Source of the DNA: a virus
Virus record (IMG/VR): IMGVR_UViG_3300026518_000669
Location: 1 to 56,451 of that record
DNA length: 56,451 bases
Direction: 5' to 3' (one strand)
Positions within the stretch are counted from its first letter, which is position 1, and each line of letters opens with the position of its first letter. The translations under genes were made by a program, and so were the position numbers. Shown one piece after another: positions 21,645-30,551 of this stretch. Below the pieces are notes generated by a model, which was not told the DNA's origin, searched no databases, and was given only the letters and a program-made list of their open reading frames with translations.

Positions 21645-22184
21645 ATGGCGAAGCTGAAAAGTCCAAAGCAAGAAGCATTCGCCCAGCATTACGTCTTGAC
21701 TGGCAACGCGAGCGAGGCGTACCGCAAGGCGTATAGCACTAAGACAAAGAGCAGTCAGACAGTAAATGTCAATGCCGCCACCCTGCTTAAAAACACTAAT
21801 GTCGCACTAAGGGTAAATGAGCTTCAACATAAGGCGTCAGAAGCGGCTGATAAATCGTTCGGCATTGATGCTGAGTGGATGCTTGGTCGCCTTAAGTCCA
21901 TTGACGAACTGGACATTGCTGACCTGTTGGATGATGACGGCACCCCCCTGCCAGTAAAACAGTGGCCCAAAGTCTGGCGAACGTCTATCAGTGGCTTGGA
22001 TATCAATACGCTGATGACTGGCGACATTGAAACTATTGTTCGTAAAATCAAGATGCCAGATAAGCTGAAGAACCTAGAGCTGATTGGTCGCCACGTTGAG
22101 GTTCAGGCATTCAAGGACAAGGTGGAGGTTTCTACTGGCAAGAGCCTAGGAGACTTGCTAGCAGAGGTGCGTTCTGAGCGATGA
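21645..22184 (+). CDS. terS: Terminase small subunit
   Basis: The 179-residue protein starts MAKLKSPKQEAFAQHYVLTG and continues NASEAYRKAYSTK, the terminase_2-type helix-turn-helix that recognises packaging sites. A helical oligomerisation region (to ~110) and a C-terminal tail ending GKSLGDLLAEVRSER follow. It would select phage DNA and pass it to TerL, whose ATG overlaps its stop. The ATG at 21645 directly follows a T-run and has no normal ribosome site. A GTG at 21549 would lie inside a leader hairpin and is rejected. Confidence 0.9.
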   Translation: MAKLKSPKQEAFAQHYVLTGNASEAYRKAYSTKTKSSQTVNVNAATLLKNTNVALRVNELQHKASEAADKSFGIDAEWMLGRLKSIDELDIADLLDDDGTPLPVKQWPKVWRTSISGLDINTLMTGDIETIVRKIKMPDKLKNLELIGRHVEVQAFKDKVEVSTGKSLGDLLAEVRSER

Positions 22185-23776
22185 CTAGGGCGGAAGAGGT
22201 TAAGCGAGCCAATGCGTACTTGCGCGCACTTGAGAAAGGCCGCCTGACTGAAAAGGCTGATTTGGTCGAGGCCTTGGCGCTCAAGTGGTTTCGTATCTGC
22301 GCGCTGTACAAGATCAAAGATAAGGATGGTCGCGTTCAGGTGTTCACACCGAACGATGCGCAGAGAGAGCGTTATATCAACCGGCATTGCCGCGACATTA
22401 TCTTGAAAGCCCGGCAACTTGGCTTCACGACCTTTGAAATGATCGACGCCCTGGATGACTGCTTGTTCATCGATAATTTCAGCGCTGGCTGCATCTGTCA
22501 CAAGCTCGATGACGCACAGGATATATTCCGCAACAAGATCACGTTTGCATACCAAAATGTCAGCGATGCATGGCTCGCCATCTTCGACATGATCGGCTTG
22601 AGGTTTCCTAAGCCGTCGAGCGATAAAAGCGGCAGCGGTGCTTACGTCTTCGATAATGGCTCAAGCATTCGGGTCAGCACGTCTTATCGTGGCGGCACGC
22701 TGCAGCGCCTGCACGTATCGGAGTTCGGCAAGATATGCCGCCAGTTCCCACACAAAGCACAAGAGATCGTCACCGGCGCGTTTGAAGCTGTTGGGCTGGG
22801 TAATCAGATAACGCTGGAATCAACAGCCGAAGGGCGCGAAGGCTATTTTTTCAGCTATTGCGAGTCAGCCCGCCAACTGCAGGATCAAGGCCGAAACCCC
22901 ACTTCGATGGACTTCCAGTTTCATTTCTTCCCTTGGTGGCAAGAGTCAGCGTATACGCTCGACCCTAAAGGTGTGGTGATACCGCAGCGGCTAAACGAAT
23001 ACTTCGAGCAGCTAGAGCATAAGCACGGCATCAAGACTAGTGATGGACAGCGCGCCTGGTATGCAAAGAAATCAGAGGTGCTGCAAGACGATATGCAGCG
23101 CGAGTACCCCAGCACACCAGAGGAGGCGTTTAGCCAGTCGGTGGAAGGTGCGTATTTCGCCACGCAAATGCAGCATCTACGGAAGAACAAGCGCCTCACG
23201 TCTGAGGTGCAGGTCAACCCGAGCCTGCCGGTTTATACTGGTTGGGACTTGGGCATGAACGACACCATGGCGATTTGGTTTGCCCAGGTCGTTGGGCGTG
23301 AAGTTCATCTAGTGGACTACCTCGAAGGCGAGGGCGAAGGCATCGAATACTACGCTGACCTGCTGAACAAGAAGGGCTACCGCTATGGTGGCCACTTCGG
23401 GCCGCACGATCTGGCGGTTAGAGAGCTAGGCACTGGCCTGAGTCGTTCCGATGTTGCCAAAGGCTTTGGCATTAACTTTGAAACAGTGCCACGCATTAGT
23501 AATCACGCCGAGGGCGTGCAGGCCACGCGCCAGTTCTTGCCGATGTGCTGGATAGACGAGGAAGCATGCCACCAGGGCGTGCTATGTCTCGACAACTATC
23601 GCAAGGAATGGGATGACAAGCGCGGCGTATACAAATCGACGCCTCGCCACGATTGGGCATCCCACGGTGCCAAAGCGCTAGAAACCCTCGCACGCTCATC
23701 GCTATTTACCAGAGCGCAGCTGCCCACCACCTCCGCTAACCGCGAGTCGCGTGGCGGCTGGAACGCTCATACCTGA
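22181..23776 (+). CDS. terL: Terminase large subunit
   Basis: The 531-residue protein is the packaging motor and nuclease. The ATPase half holds an arginine-type Walker A segment (ILKARQLGFTTFEM, ~residues 73-86) and the RLHVSEFGKI region. The nuclease half begins near YTGWDLGMNDTMAI (~353-366), with acidic residues for metal binding. It pumps DNA through the portal encoded downstream. Family assignment is secure from motifs and position; headful or cos cutting cannot be told. Confidence 0.94.
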   Translation: MTRAEEVKRANAYLRALEKGRLTEKADLVEALALKWFRICALYKIKDKDGRVQVFTPNDAQRERYINRHCRDIILKARQLGFTTFEMIDALDDCLFIDNFSAGCICHKLDDAQDIFRNKITFAYQNVSDAWLAIFDMIGLRFPKPSSDKSGSGAYVFDNGSSIRVSTSYRGGTLQRLHVSEFGKICRQFPHKAQEIVTGAFEAVGLGNQITLESTAEGREGYFFSYCESARQLQDQGRNPTSMDFQFHFFPWWQESAYTLDPKGVVIPQRLNEYFEQLEHKHGIKTSDGQRAWYAKKSEVLQDDMQREYPSTPEEAFSQSVEGAYFATQMQHLRKNKRLTSEVQVNPSLPVYTGWDLGMNDTMAIWFAQVVGREVHLVDYLEGEGEGIEYYADLLNKKGYRYGGHFGPHDLAVRELGTGLSRSDVAKGFGINFETVPRISNHAEGVQATRQFLPMCWIDEEACHQGVLCLDNYRKEWDDKRGVYKSTPRHDWASHGAKALETLARSSLFTRAQLPTTSANRESRGGWNAHT

Positions 23777-23785
23777 GAGAACGAT

Positions 23786-24025
23786 ATGCAGCCAGTCAAG
23801 CAAGACATCTTGTGCCAAATGGTTATTCAGGACATCGAAGGGGTCGTTGATGCGACCCGGGAAGAAGATGGAGCGCTTCGTATTTACTACATCAGGCAGG
23901 ACGGAAAAGAGCGAGTCATGCTATGCGTCCCACCAATTCCAGACGATCTGGATGGCCGTTACTCCTGGCTGGAGCAGGTACGCCGCACTATCACTGCCGA
24001 CAATCGGCTAGCCGCCCACACCTGA
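23786..24025 (+). CDS. Small protein between terminase and portal
   Basis: The 79-residue product (MQPVKQDILCQMVIQDIEGV; later RIYYIRQDGKERVMLCVPP) looks like a small alpha-beta protein. A GAGAG stretch precedes the ATG at 23786. Its role in the head region is unknown. Confidence 0.66.
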   Translation: MQPVKQDILCQMVIQDIEGVVDATREEDGALRIYYIRQDGKERVMLCVPPIPDDLDGRYSWLEQVRRTITADNRLAAHT

Positions 24026-24045
24026 TACCACCGCCGGGAGTCGCT

Positions 24046-24495
24046 ATGATCCACACCACACCGAACGGCTCGCAACAGCAGCGGGCGCGCACGGCAGCAT
24101 TGCGCCTCGCGGGACTGCAAAGCCGTGACATTGAGAAGTTTGCCCGCGATGCCGCCATGGGTATTGCGCAAGAGCTGATGAAGTACGGTATCCCAATTCC
24201 CTCCAAGCGTTTCCGTCCCGACGTTGGCAACGTGCAAATCGATATGATCCTCATCGAAGAGAAGGTGACCACGCCAGAGCCTGGTATGCGCCTGCAGTTT
24301 GAGGTCGAGGGCAACATGGGCGTGACGTTCAACGTCAAGCTATTGGAGTTCCTAGACGACCCCGCTGGCTACGTGACCGACCTCTTTAAACAGCTAGGCC
24401 CGATGCGCCGCAACGTACAGCGCATGCGTACCCACAAGCGCGCTGCCGATGCCGCTATCTACAAGGCGATAACGCAGGGTGCTGCTAATGGCTAG
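24046..24495 (+). CDS. Head-region protein, unknown function
   Basis: The 149-residue product starts MIHTTPNGSQQQRARTAALR, is helical and basic at both ends, and has a central beta segment (RLQFEVEGNMGVTFNVKLLE). It lies in the terminase-portal interval and overlaps the portal start by eight bases. It may be a head or packaging accessory. GGGAG lies six bases before the ATG at 24046. Confidence 0.68.
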   Translation: MIHTTPNGSQQQRARTAALRLAGLQSRDIEKFARDAAMGIAQELMKYGIPIPSKRFRPDVGNVQIDMILIEEKVTTPEPGMRLQFEVEGNMGVTFNVKLLEFLDDPAGYVTDLFKQLGPMRRNVQRMRTHKRAADAAIYKAITQGAANG

Positions 24496-26743
24496 TTTGG
24501 GACTACTGCAGTACAAGTCGGCGACTGAGATGCACGCCGAGCAGGCCGCCGAAGCCCAGCAAATGCAGGCCGAGGAAGAGCGCCGTCGCCAGATCATGGA
24601 GTCGTCGCTTGGTGCGCATATTCGCCGGTCATGGGAATCCGCCAAGACCGCTAAGCAGGAGGTCGAGTACCGCTTGCTTGATTGCCTTCGCCGCCGTAAA
24701 GGCGAGTACGACCCCAACAAGCTAGCGGCGATTCGCAAGGAAGGTGGTGCTGAGATTTACATGATGTTGACCGCCACCAAGTGCCGCGCCGCCGGTGCTT
24801 GGATTCGCGACATTATGATGCCTGCGAATGAGCAGCCGTGGGGCTTGCAGCCTACACCAGTGGCTGACGTGCCCGATGAGTACGTAATGCCCGTGTTTCA
24901 GCAGCTCCAGCAGCAAGCGATGCAGGCGCAGCAGCAGGGCCAGCAGGTGGATATGGTTTCGCTGATCGAACAAGCCCGCGAGCAAGTGCGGCAAATGGCG
25001 CAAGAGAAGGCCGAGGAAGCTGCCGAACGCCATGAAGACGTGATTGCCGATCAGCTAGCCGAAGGTGGCTGGTCTGAGGCGTTTGAGCAATTCGTGGACG
25101 ACTTTGTCACTTATCCTGCTGCGTTTGTGCGAGCACCAATCCTGCGTCGCGTGCCTACGCTGGAATGGCTAGAAGGCTGGCAGCCGGTCAAGAGCACCAC
25201 TATCCGACCTGAGTTTGAGCGGGTATCACCGTTCGATATGTACCCCAGCCCGGACGCCACCAGCGTAGACGACGGCGCATTCATCATTGAGCGCGCGCGC
25301 TTTACCCGGATGCAGCTTAACCAGCTGATTGGCGTGCCGTCGTTCAATGAAGAGTCGATTCGTCGTGTGCTGGAGCAGTACGGCCAAGGCGGATTACGTG
25401 ACTGGCTATGGACAGATGGCGAGCGTGCCGAGCTAGAGGGGCGTGGCCATGAGTGGCTTACCCATGGTGAAACTATCGATGGCCTGATCTACTCCGGCGG
25501 TGCTCAGGGCGTCACGTTACTGCAGTGGGGCGTCAACCCTGACGAGATCGAGGACCCGCTGGCAGAGTATGAGATTGAGGCCATCTTGATTGGCCAGCAC
25601 GTTATTCGCGTTCGCATTAACCGTGACCCGTTGGAGCGTCGGCCGTACCACAAGGCGAGCTATCAACCGGTGCCAGGCAGCTTCTGGGGCCAAGCTATCC
25701 CCGAGCTGATGGCTGATATTCAAGACGTGTGCAACGCCACGGCACGCAGCTTGGTGAACAACCTCGCTATTTCCTCCGGGCCGCAGGTGGAGGTGTATGA
25801 AGACCGCCTGCAACCTCAGGAAGACCCGACCAACATTTATCCGTGGAAAATCTGGCGTACCAAAGATAGCCAGGTCACCGGTAATAACGCCGCCGTTCGC
25901 TTCTACCAGCCCAGCAGTAACGCGGCTGAATTGCTCGCTGTTTACGATCAATTTGAGCGCCGTGCCGATGATGCGACCAACATACCTCGCTACACCTATG
26001 GCAATGAGAACGTAGGCGGTGCTGGTAATACTGCGAGTGGCCTATCGATGCTCATGGAATCCGCGAATAAGGGGATCAAAGACGCCATCCGGCATATTGA
26101 CCGCGGTGTGTTGCGCCGAGTGATCGAGGCGCTTTGGCTCTACAACATGCAGTACAGCGAAGACCCGAGCATCAAAGGTGATTGCAACGTTGTCGCGCGT
26201 GGTAGCTCTGCCATGCTGATTCGCGAGCAGACGAACATGCTACGCCAGCAGTTCCTGCAGCTGACTCAAAATGAAATGGATATGGGTATTGTGGGTATGG
26301 AAGGCCGTCGCAAGCTGTTGGATAGCGTGGCTGAGAAGCTGGATATGCCAGGCCTGATCCCCACGCAAGAGCAAATGGAGCAGAACCTAGCCGAGCAGCA
26401 GAAGGCACAGCAAGCGCAGCTAGAGGCTCAACAACAGATTGAGCAAGCCAAGGCGCAGGCTGAAGTGGCCGTCAAGCAGGCTCAGGCTCAGAAGTACGGC
26501 GCCGACGCGGCTGAAACCCAAGCCGACACCCAGATCGCCCAGCAAATGGCACCGCTGGATGCCCAACACCTGCTGGCACAGATTGCCAAGCTCATTGCCG
26601 AAACGCAGAGAGGCCAGAATGAACGAGCAGCAGTGGAAAGCCCTGTCGCGAATCAACAGCAGCCCAGAGGGCCAGCACCTGCGGGAAATGCTCAAGTCCC
26701 AGCGCGAGGATTGTCGCAGCCTGCTGGAGCAATGCCGCGATAG
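24488..26743 (+). CDS. Portal protein (podovirus type)
   Basis: The 751-residue protein forms the dodecameric DNA channel at the head vertex. Its length and motifs (FVTYPAAFVRAPILR, FERVSPFDMYPSP, QPVPGSFWGQAIPEL and NTASGLSMLMESANKGI) fit large portals of short-tailed phages. A Gln-rich insertion near 140-180 and an extended Gln/Ala-rich C-terminal coiled coil (from ~640) may form a barrel into the head. The ATG at 24488 is used; a GTG nine bases earlier is also in frame. Confidence 0.92.
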   Translation: MASLGLLQYKSATEMHAEQAAEAQQMQAEEERRRQIMESSLGAHIRRSWESAKTAKQEVEYRLLDCLRRRKGEYDPNKLAAIRKEGGAEIYMMLTATKCRAAGAWIRDIMMPANEQPWGLQPTPVADVPDEYVMPVFQQLQQQAMQAQQQGQQVDMVSLIEQAREQVRQMAQEKAEEAAERHEDVIADQLAEGGWSEAFEQFVDDFVTYPAAFVRAPILRRVPTLEWLEGWQPVKSTTIRPEFERVSPFDMYPSPDATSVDDGAFIIERARFTRMQLNQLIGVPSFNEESIRRVLEQYGQGGLRDWLWTDGERAELEGRGHEWLTHGETIDGLIYSGGAQGVTLLQWGVNPDEIEDPLAEYEIEAILIGQHVIRVRINRDPLERRPYHKASYQPVPGSFWGQAIPELMADIQDVCNATARSLVNNLAISSGPQVEVYEDRLQPQEDPTNIYPWKIWRTKDSQVTGNNAAVRFYQPSSNAAELLAVYDQFERRADDATNIPRYTYGNENVGGAGNTASGLSMLMESANKGIKDAIRHIDRGVLRRVIEALWLYNMQYSEDPSIKGDCNVVARGSSAMLIREQTNMLRQQFLQLTQNEMDMGIVGMEGRRKLLDSVAEKLDMPGLIPTQEQMEQNLAEQQKAQQAQLEAQQQIEQAKAQAEVAVKQAQAQKYGADAAETQADTQIAQQMAPLDAQHLLAQIAKLIAETQRGQNERAAVESPVANQQQPRGPAPAGNAQVPARGLSQPAGAMPR

Positions 26744-26843
26744 CGCAGAGTTAGCGCGTAAGCAGGGCGAGGCCACTGCACTAGCGGGCCTTATCGAAAA
26801 GTTAGAAACCGCGCGTGATGTTATCGACACGCGCTTTAAGTAG
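26619..26843 (+). CDS. Small helical protein overlapping the portal gene
   Basis: The 74-residue product begins MNEQQWKALSRINSSPEGQH and is one long charged helix with two Cys residues. It starts 125 bases before the portal stop in another frame, with GAGAGG six bases upstream of its ATG. Genes of this size and place occur after portals in several podoviruses; the function is unknown. Confidence 0.72.
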   Translation: MNEQQWKALSRINSSPEGQHLREMLKSQREDCRSLLEQCRDSAELARKQGEATALAGLIEKLETARDVIDTRFK

Positions 26844-26867
26844 CCGGATGCGTCCGGCCTCACAAGC

Positions 26868-26896
26868 AAGCCGCTTCTTTGGAGGCGGCTTTTTTG
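26868..26896 (+). terminator. Intrinsic terminator after the portal gene
   Basis: A 10-bp stem with one wobble (AAGCCGCTTC/GAGGCGGCTT, loop TTTG) runs into TTTTTTG. A smaller hairpin GCCGGA-TGCG-TCCGGC precedes it at 26843-26858. Confidence 0.85.
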
Positions 26897-26969
26897 TGGG
26901 CAACGCTCAACACTGCAGGTTGAACACGTTACCCGAATCGTGAACCCCGGCTAAGACCGGCTCACAGAC

Positions 26970-26983
26970 ACGCCGTGAGGCGT
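26970..26983 (+). other. GTGA-loop hairpin before the scaffold gene
   Basis: ACGCC-GTGA-GGCGT, 13 bases before the scaffold ATG. The outer A-T pair differs from the T-A pair at 27971, a compensatory difference. Confidence 0.65.
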
Positions 26984-26996
26984 CATAGGAGTTGAA

Positions 26997-27947
26997 ATGT
27001 CATTACCCCAGTCCGTACAGGCACAAGCTGCCGCTGCCGCTAAGCACTTTGACCGCGAGCCAGAGAATCCCGACGCCAATAAGGCCAAGGCTCCTGACAG
27101 TGAGCAAAACCCGCCACGCGACGCTGAGAAGCCGGACACTGACAAGCCCGATACGCAATCCGCCGAGCCACCGAAAGACGAGCCGAAGCCAGAAATCCAA
27201 GATGCGCTGTATTGGCAGCATCGATTTCAAGTGCTGCAAGGCAAGTACAACGGTGAGCTTCCAGCGCTGCGCAAAGAGATCGAACAGCTAAAACAGCACG
27301 TCGCTGGCAAGGATCGGCGCATTAATGAGCTTGAAAAACAAGCGCCTGCACCCGATAGCAGCGGCATCACTGACGACCAGCTCGCCCACTTCAAGCAGGA
27401 GTTTGGCGAAGACCTGGTGACGTTCATTGAGCGCATGACCCAAAAGGGAGCGGCCCCAACTGATGCCGGTAACACCAAAGAGCTGCAGGAGCGTCTGGAT
27501 CGTCTCGAATCCGAGAAGCACGAAGACGCTGAAGCACGCTTTTGGGTGAGCTTAGAGCAAGCGGTGCCCAATTTCCGACAGGTCAACAGTGATCCCGCGT
27601 TCCTGCAATTCCTTAGCACGCTCAATCCACAAACGGGTAAGCAGTACCAACAGGCACTCAGCCAGGCGCAACAGAGCCTAGACGCGAAAGGGGTGGCTGA
27701 CGTTTTCAAACTCTATCTGAACCAGGCGAAGCCAACGCAGCAGCAGCGCCAAGTCCCCGATGAACAAGTGGAGCCGCGCACCACGAAAGCAACGCAAACG
27801 CCGAATTCTCAAGGCGGCAAGTTGTGGACGGGTGCCGACATTGCCCAGTTCTATCGAGACAAGACCGCTGGCCGCTATGCCGCCGATGAAGCGCAACGCC
27901 TGGAAGCCGACATATTCGCCGCCCAACGTGAAGGCCGGGTTCGCTAA
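26997..27947 (+). CDS. Scaffolding protein
   Basis: The 316-residue acidic protein has a Pro/Asp/Glu/Lys-rich disordered N terminus (to ~65), a coiled coil (LRKEIEQLKQHVAGKDRRIN, ~93-115) and a helical C terminus. It sits between portal and coat, the usual place of scaffold genes. It would guide coat assembly and then leave the procapsid. AGGAG lies upstream of the ATG at 26997. The call rests on composition and order. Confidence 0.82.
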   Translation: MSLPQSVQAQAAAAAKHFDREPENPDANKAKAPDSEQNPPRDAEKPDTDKPDTQSAEPPKDEPKPEIQDALYWQHRFQVLQGKYNGELPALRKEIEQLKQHVAGKDRRINELEKQAPAPDSSGITDDQLAHFKQEFGEDLVTFIERMTQKGAAPTDAGNTKELQERLDRLESEKHEDAEARFWVSLEQAVPNFRQVNSDPAFLQFLSTLNPQTGKQYQQALSQAQQSLDAKGVADVFKLYLNQAKPTQQQRQVPDEQVEPRTTKATQTPNSQGGKLWTGADIAQFYRDKTAGRYAADEAQRLEADIFAAQREGRVR

Positions 27948-27970
27948 CCCGGCTGGCGGTTCAACGATTC

Positions 27971-27984
27971 TCGCCGTGAGGCGA
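27971..27984 (+). other. GTGA-loop hairpin before the coat gene
   Basis: TCGCC-GTGA-GGCGA, followed by an AAGAGG ribosome site and the coat ATG at 28000. Confidence 0.65.
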
Positions 27985-27999
27985 TAAGAGGTTATTCCA

Positions 28000-28944
28000 A
28001 TGGCAGGTCCAGTACGCGACGCAAGTCATCCCGACTACTCCAGCACGTCCGCCTCCGGGTTCATCCCGCAGGTCTGGTCGGGAAAGATGGTTGAAAAGCT
28101 GTATCAGCGAACCTGTTTCGCTGAAATCTCCAACACTTACTACGAGGGTGAGATCAAGTCGCAAGGCGACACGGTGATGATCCGCACCACACCGTCTATC
28201 ACGATCAACGACTATGAGATTGGTGGTGGCCTCAATTATGAGAAGCCGACCAGCGACAAAGTAGAGCTGCACATCGACAAGGCGAAGTATTTTGCCTTCG
28301 AGGTGAACGACGTTGACGAGTATCAAGCCGATATCAAGTTGATGGACAACTGGTCGGACGATGCTGGCCAGCAGATGAAGATCGCCATCGACAAGGTGAT
28401 TCTCGGTGACGTGTTCGCCGATGCGGCTGCAGAGAACGCAGGCGCTGCCGCTGGTCGTGAGTCTGGCGGGTACAACATGGGTGCGGCCGGTGCGCCGGTG
28501 TCCGTGAGCAAAACCAACATCCTCGATGTACTGGTTGATTGTGGTTCGGTGCTGGATGAGCAGAACGTGCCTGACGACGGTCGCTGGATTGTTCTGCCCG
28601 CCTGGATGAATGGCATGCTCAAGAAGTCCGACCTGCGCGACGCGAGCCACATGGGGGATAACACCTCGGTGTTCCGTAACGGCAAGGTAGGCATGCTCGA
28701 CCGCTTCGACGTGTATATCAGCAACAACATGTCGAAAGTCACCGACGCCACCACCACACGGCAGGCTACTAACTGCCTCTTCGGTCACAAGAAGGCGCTT
28801 ACTTTTGCGTCGCAGATGACCAAGATGGAGAACTTGCCTAACCCGCAGGACTTCGGCCAGCTAGTGCGCGGCCTAAACGTATTTGGCTATGAGGTCATTG
28901 ACCCTAACGCCATGGGTCACCTGTACGCCGAGCGTGCCGCCTAA
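28000..28944 (+). CDS. Major capsid protein
   Basis: The 314-residue protein follows the scaffold gene and shows the layout of a podovirus HK97-fold coat: FIPQVWSGKMVEKLYQRTCF near the start, GDTVMIRTTPSITINDY, KYFAFEVNDVDEYQADI in the central region and a C-terminal domain ending NVFGYEVIDPNAMG. It would form the icosahedral shell. No protease gene is seen nearby, so maturation may occur without cleavage. A terminator follows, setting coat expression apart from downstream genes. Confidence 0.9.
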   Translation: MAGPVRDASHPDYSSTSASGFIPQVWSGKMVEKLYQRTCFAEISNTYYEGEIKSQGDTVMIRTTPSITINDYEIGGGLNYEKPTSDKVELHIDKAKYFAFEVNDVDEYQADIKLMDNWSDDAGQQMKIAIDKVILGDVFADAAAENAGAAAGRESGGYNMGAAGAPVSVSKTNILDVLVDCGSVLDEQNVPDDGRWIVLPAWMNGMLKKSDLRDASHMGDNTSVFRNGKVGMLDRFDVYISNNMSKVTDATTTRQATNCLFGHKKALTFASQMTKMENLPNPQDFGQLVRGLNVFGYEVIDPNAMGHLYAERAA

Positions 28945-28955
28945 GGGCTCCATAT

Positions 28956-28979
28956 CGCCATCCTTCGGGGTGGCGTTTT
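28956..28979 (+). terminator. Intrinsic terminator after the coat gene
   Basis: CGCCATCC-TTCG-GGGTGGCG (one wobble, TTCG loop) is followed by TTTTA. It can reduce transcription beyond the highly expressed coat gene. Confidence 0.82.
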
Positions 28980-28981
28980 AC

Positions 28982-28995
28982 TTTCCGCGAGGAAA
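28982..28995 (+). other. GCGA-loop hairpin
   Basis: TTTCC-GCGA-GGAAA ends six bases before the ATG at 29001. It is a GNRA-loop variant of the family, and its 3' arm GGA may serve the ribosome. Confidence 0.6.
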
Positions 28996-29000
28996 TACGC

Positions 29001-29321
29001 ATGACTAAATCACTGATTGAGCAGATTGAAGAAGCGGTAACCAAAGATGATTTTGAGCCGCTAGCCGAAACACTGGGCGTTGAGATCAATAAGCGCCAAG
29101 GCGTCGAGACTATCCGCGCCGAGCTGCTTGAAGCCGCTGAAACGTTAGCAGAGCAAGGTGTAACGGAAGAGGGCGAGCTAGGCACTGGTGAAGCGCCGAG
29201 CGAAGCTGTCGAGCCTGAAAAACCGAAGTACAAGGGCCGAATGCTCAAACACTTAAAGAACGGGCGAACCTTCCCGTGGACGGCTGCCTTGGCTAAAAAC
29301 CGCTACATGCAAGAGGTGTAA
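29001..29321 (+). CDS. Small head-completion or decoration candidate
   Basis: The 106-residue acidic protein has a LEM/HeH-like helical front (LIEQIEEAVTKDDFEPLAET, LGVEINKRQGVETIRAELL) and a basic C-terminal patch (KYKGRMLKHLKNGRTFPWT). It lies between coat and connector genes. I infer a head accessory role; no family is recognised with certainty. Confidence 0.68.
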   Translation: MTKSLIEQIEEAVTKDDFEPLAETLGVEINKRQGVETIRAELLEAAETLAEQGVTEEGELGTGEAPSEAVEPEKPKYKGRMLKHLKNGRTFPWTAALAKNRYMQEV

Positions 29322-29324
29322 GTC

Positions 29325-29975
29325 ATGGCGGAGACCGTCGGCGGCGTTATTGATCGCGCTAAGCGCATCCTTCAAGAGCGAGGCAGCGGTATTCGCTGGA
29401 CAGTGGAAGAGCTGGTGGCATGGCTCAACGAGGCTTATGTCATTGTTGCTACTCAGCGACCGGATGCCCACAGCAAGCTAGCCATGATCAGCTTGGTGGC
29501 GGGTGCGCGGCAAGAGATACCCGCTGACGGGCTGCGCCTTATGGACGTTCTTTCTACAGAGCAAGGGCGAGCGATTCGCGCTTCAGAGCGCCGTACGCTG
29601 GCGACTATGCGCCCTAATTGGATGAACGAGCGCGCTTCATTGGCCACTGAATTCTTTGTGTTTGATGAACGCATGCCTCGTGAGTTTTGGGTCTATCCGC
29701 CGGCAAAAGCAGGTGCTCGTGTAGAGGCGAGCTACGTCGCTAAGCCAGCGTCGCATACGGTGGCCGATATGGCGAGCAGCTTGAGCGTGAGTGAGCGTTA
29801 CGCCCCGGCCTTGCTTGATCTTGTGTTGTATCGCGCCTTTTCAAAAGATGCTGAAAACCCAGCCAATCTAAGTCGCGCGCAAATGCACTACCGCGCTGCA
29901 ATGGAAGGCATCGGTATGAAAACACAGGGCGATGCGATGACCTCACCTAATGGAGGCGGGCAAGATGCTGGATGA
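29325..29975 (+). CDS. Head-tail connector (DUF6682-like adaptor)
   Basis: The 216-residue protein has the pattern of podovirus adaptor proteins: VIDRAKRILQERG, WTVEELVAWLNEAYVIVATQ, a central beta part (REFWVYPPAKAGARVEASY) and a C-terminal helical half (ALLDLVLYRAFSKDAENPAN). It would sit under the portal as the first connector ring. It overlaps the next connector gene by 11 bases. The family name is my recognition by pattern. Confidence 0.76.
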   Translation: MAETVGGVIDRAKRILQERGSGIRWTVEELVAWLNEAYVIVATQRPDAHSKLAMISLVAGARQEIPADGLRLMDVLSTEQGRAIRASERRTLATMRPNWMNERASLATEFFVFDERMPREFWVYPPAKAGARVEASYVAKPASHTVADMASSLSVSERYAPALLDLVLYRAFSKDAENPANLSRAQMHYRAAMEGIGMKTQGDAMTSPNGGGQDAG

Positions 29976-30519
29976 GCTAATCGACAGCGCGGCCCTTGAG
30001 GTGCCAGACGCGCCACGAGCGACGATACGGGACATGCTCTCCTGGGCGTCGCGCGAGTTCTGCACCGAAGCTGACGCCTGGGTAACGGAAGAAGGCCCGG
30101 TGATTTATGGCGCCGACTCTGACTACCCGCTAATAGTCGCTCCCACAGGAGAGGCGATTCGGATTGTGTCGCTCACTATGGATGGCCGAATGGTCACGCA
30201 AGGCGAAGGCTTCGAGCAGCGGTCGCCCACTGAGATCGTGTTTAGCCAGACACCCAGCCAGGCAGTGATAAGCGGTCGCTTGGCGTGCCGACCAAAGCGA
30301 GGTGATTTTCCAGCCGATGTGGTGCTGTCGCGCTGGGGTGAGCCTATCGCCGACGGCGCGCGATGGCGATTGCTCTTACTGCCCCAGTCCTGGCGAGACC
30401 CTGAGCTAGCCAGCTACTACCAACGACGCTTCTTGGCAGGCATTACCGATGCTAAGCAGCAATCCCGACTCGGCTATGCCCGAGGTGGCGCGCGCGTCAA
30501 GATGCGGCGCTTTGTCTAA
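29965..30519 (+). CDS. Second head-tail connector protein
   Basis: The 184-residue protein starts MLDELIDSAALEVPDAPRAT and carries a central beta domain (GEAIRIVSLTMDGRMV; TEIVFSQTPSQAVISGRL) and a C terminus of helices rich in Arg. It lies directly after the adaptor and before the tail genes, so it is probably a connector or tail-nozzle component. GGAGG stands eight bases before the ATG at 29965; the ATG at 29950 lacks such a site. Confidence 0.72.
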   Translation: MLDELIDSAALEVPDAPRATIRDMLSWASREFCTEADAWVTEEGPVIYGADSDYPLIVAPTGEAIRIVSLTMDGRMVTQGEGFEQRSPTEIVFSQTPSQAVISGRLACRPKRGDFPADVVLSRWGEPIADGARWRLLLLPQSWRDPELASYYQRRFLAGITDAKQQSRLGYARGGARVKMRRFV

Positions 30520-30532
30520 ATCCACTCCCCAC

Positions 30533-30546
30533 TTGCCGAGAGGTAA
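30533..30546 (+). other. GAGA-loop hairpin
   Basis: TTGCC-GAGA-GGTAA (one wobble) lies six bases before the ATG at 30552. The loop and 3' arm contain the AGAGG ribosome site, so folding would hide it. Confidence 0.6.
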
Positions 30547-30551
30547 CCCCC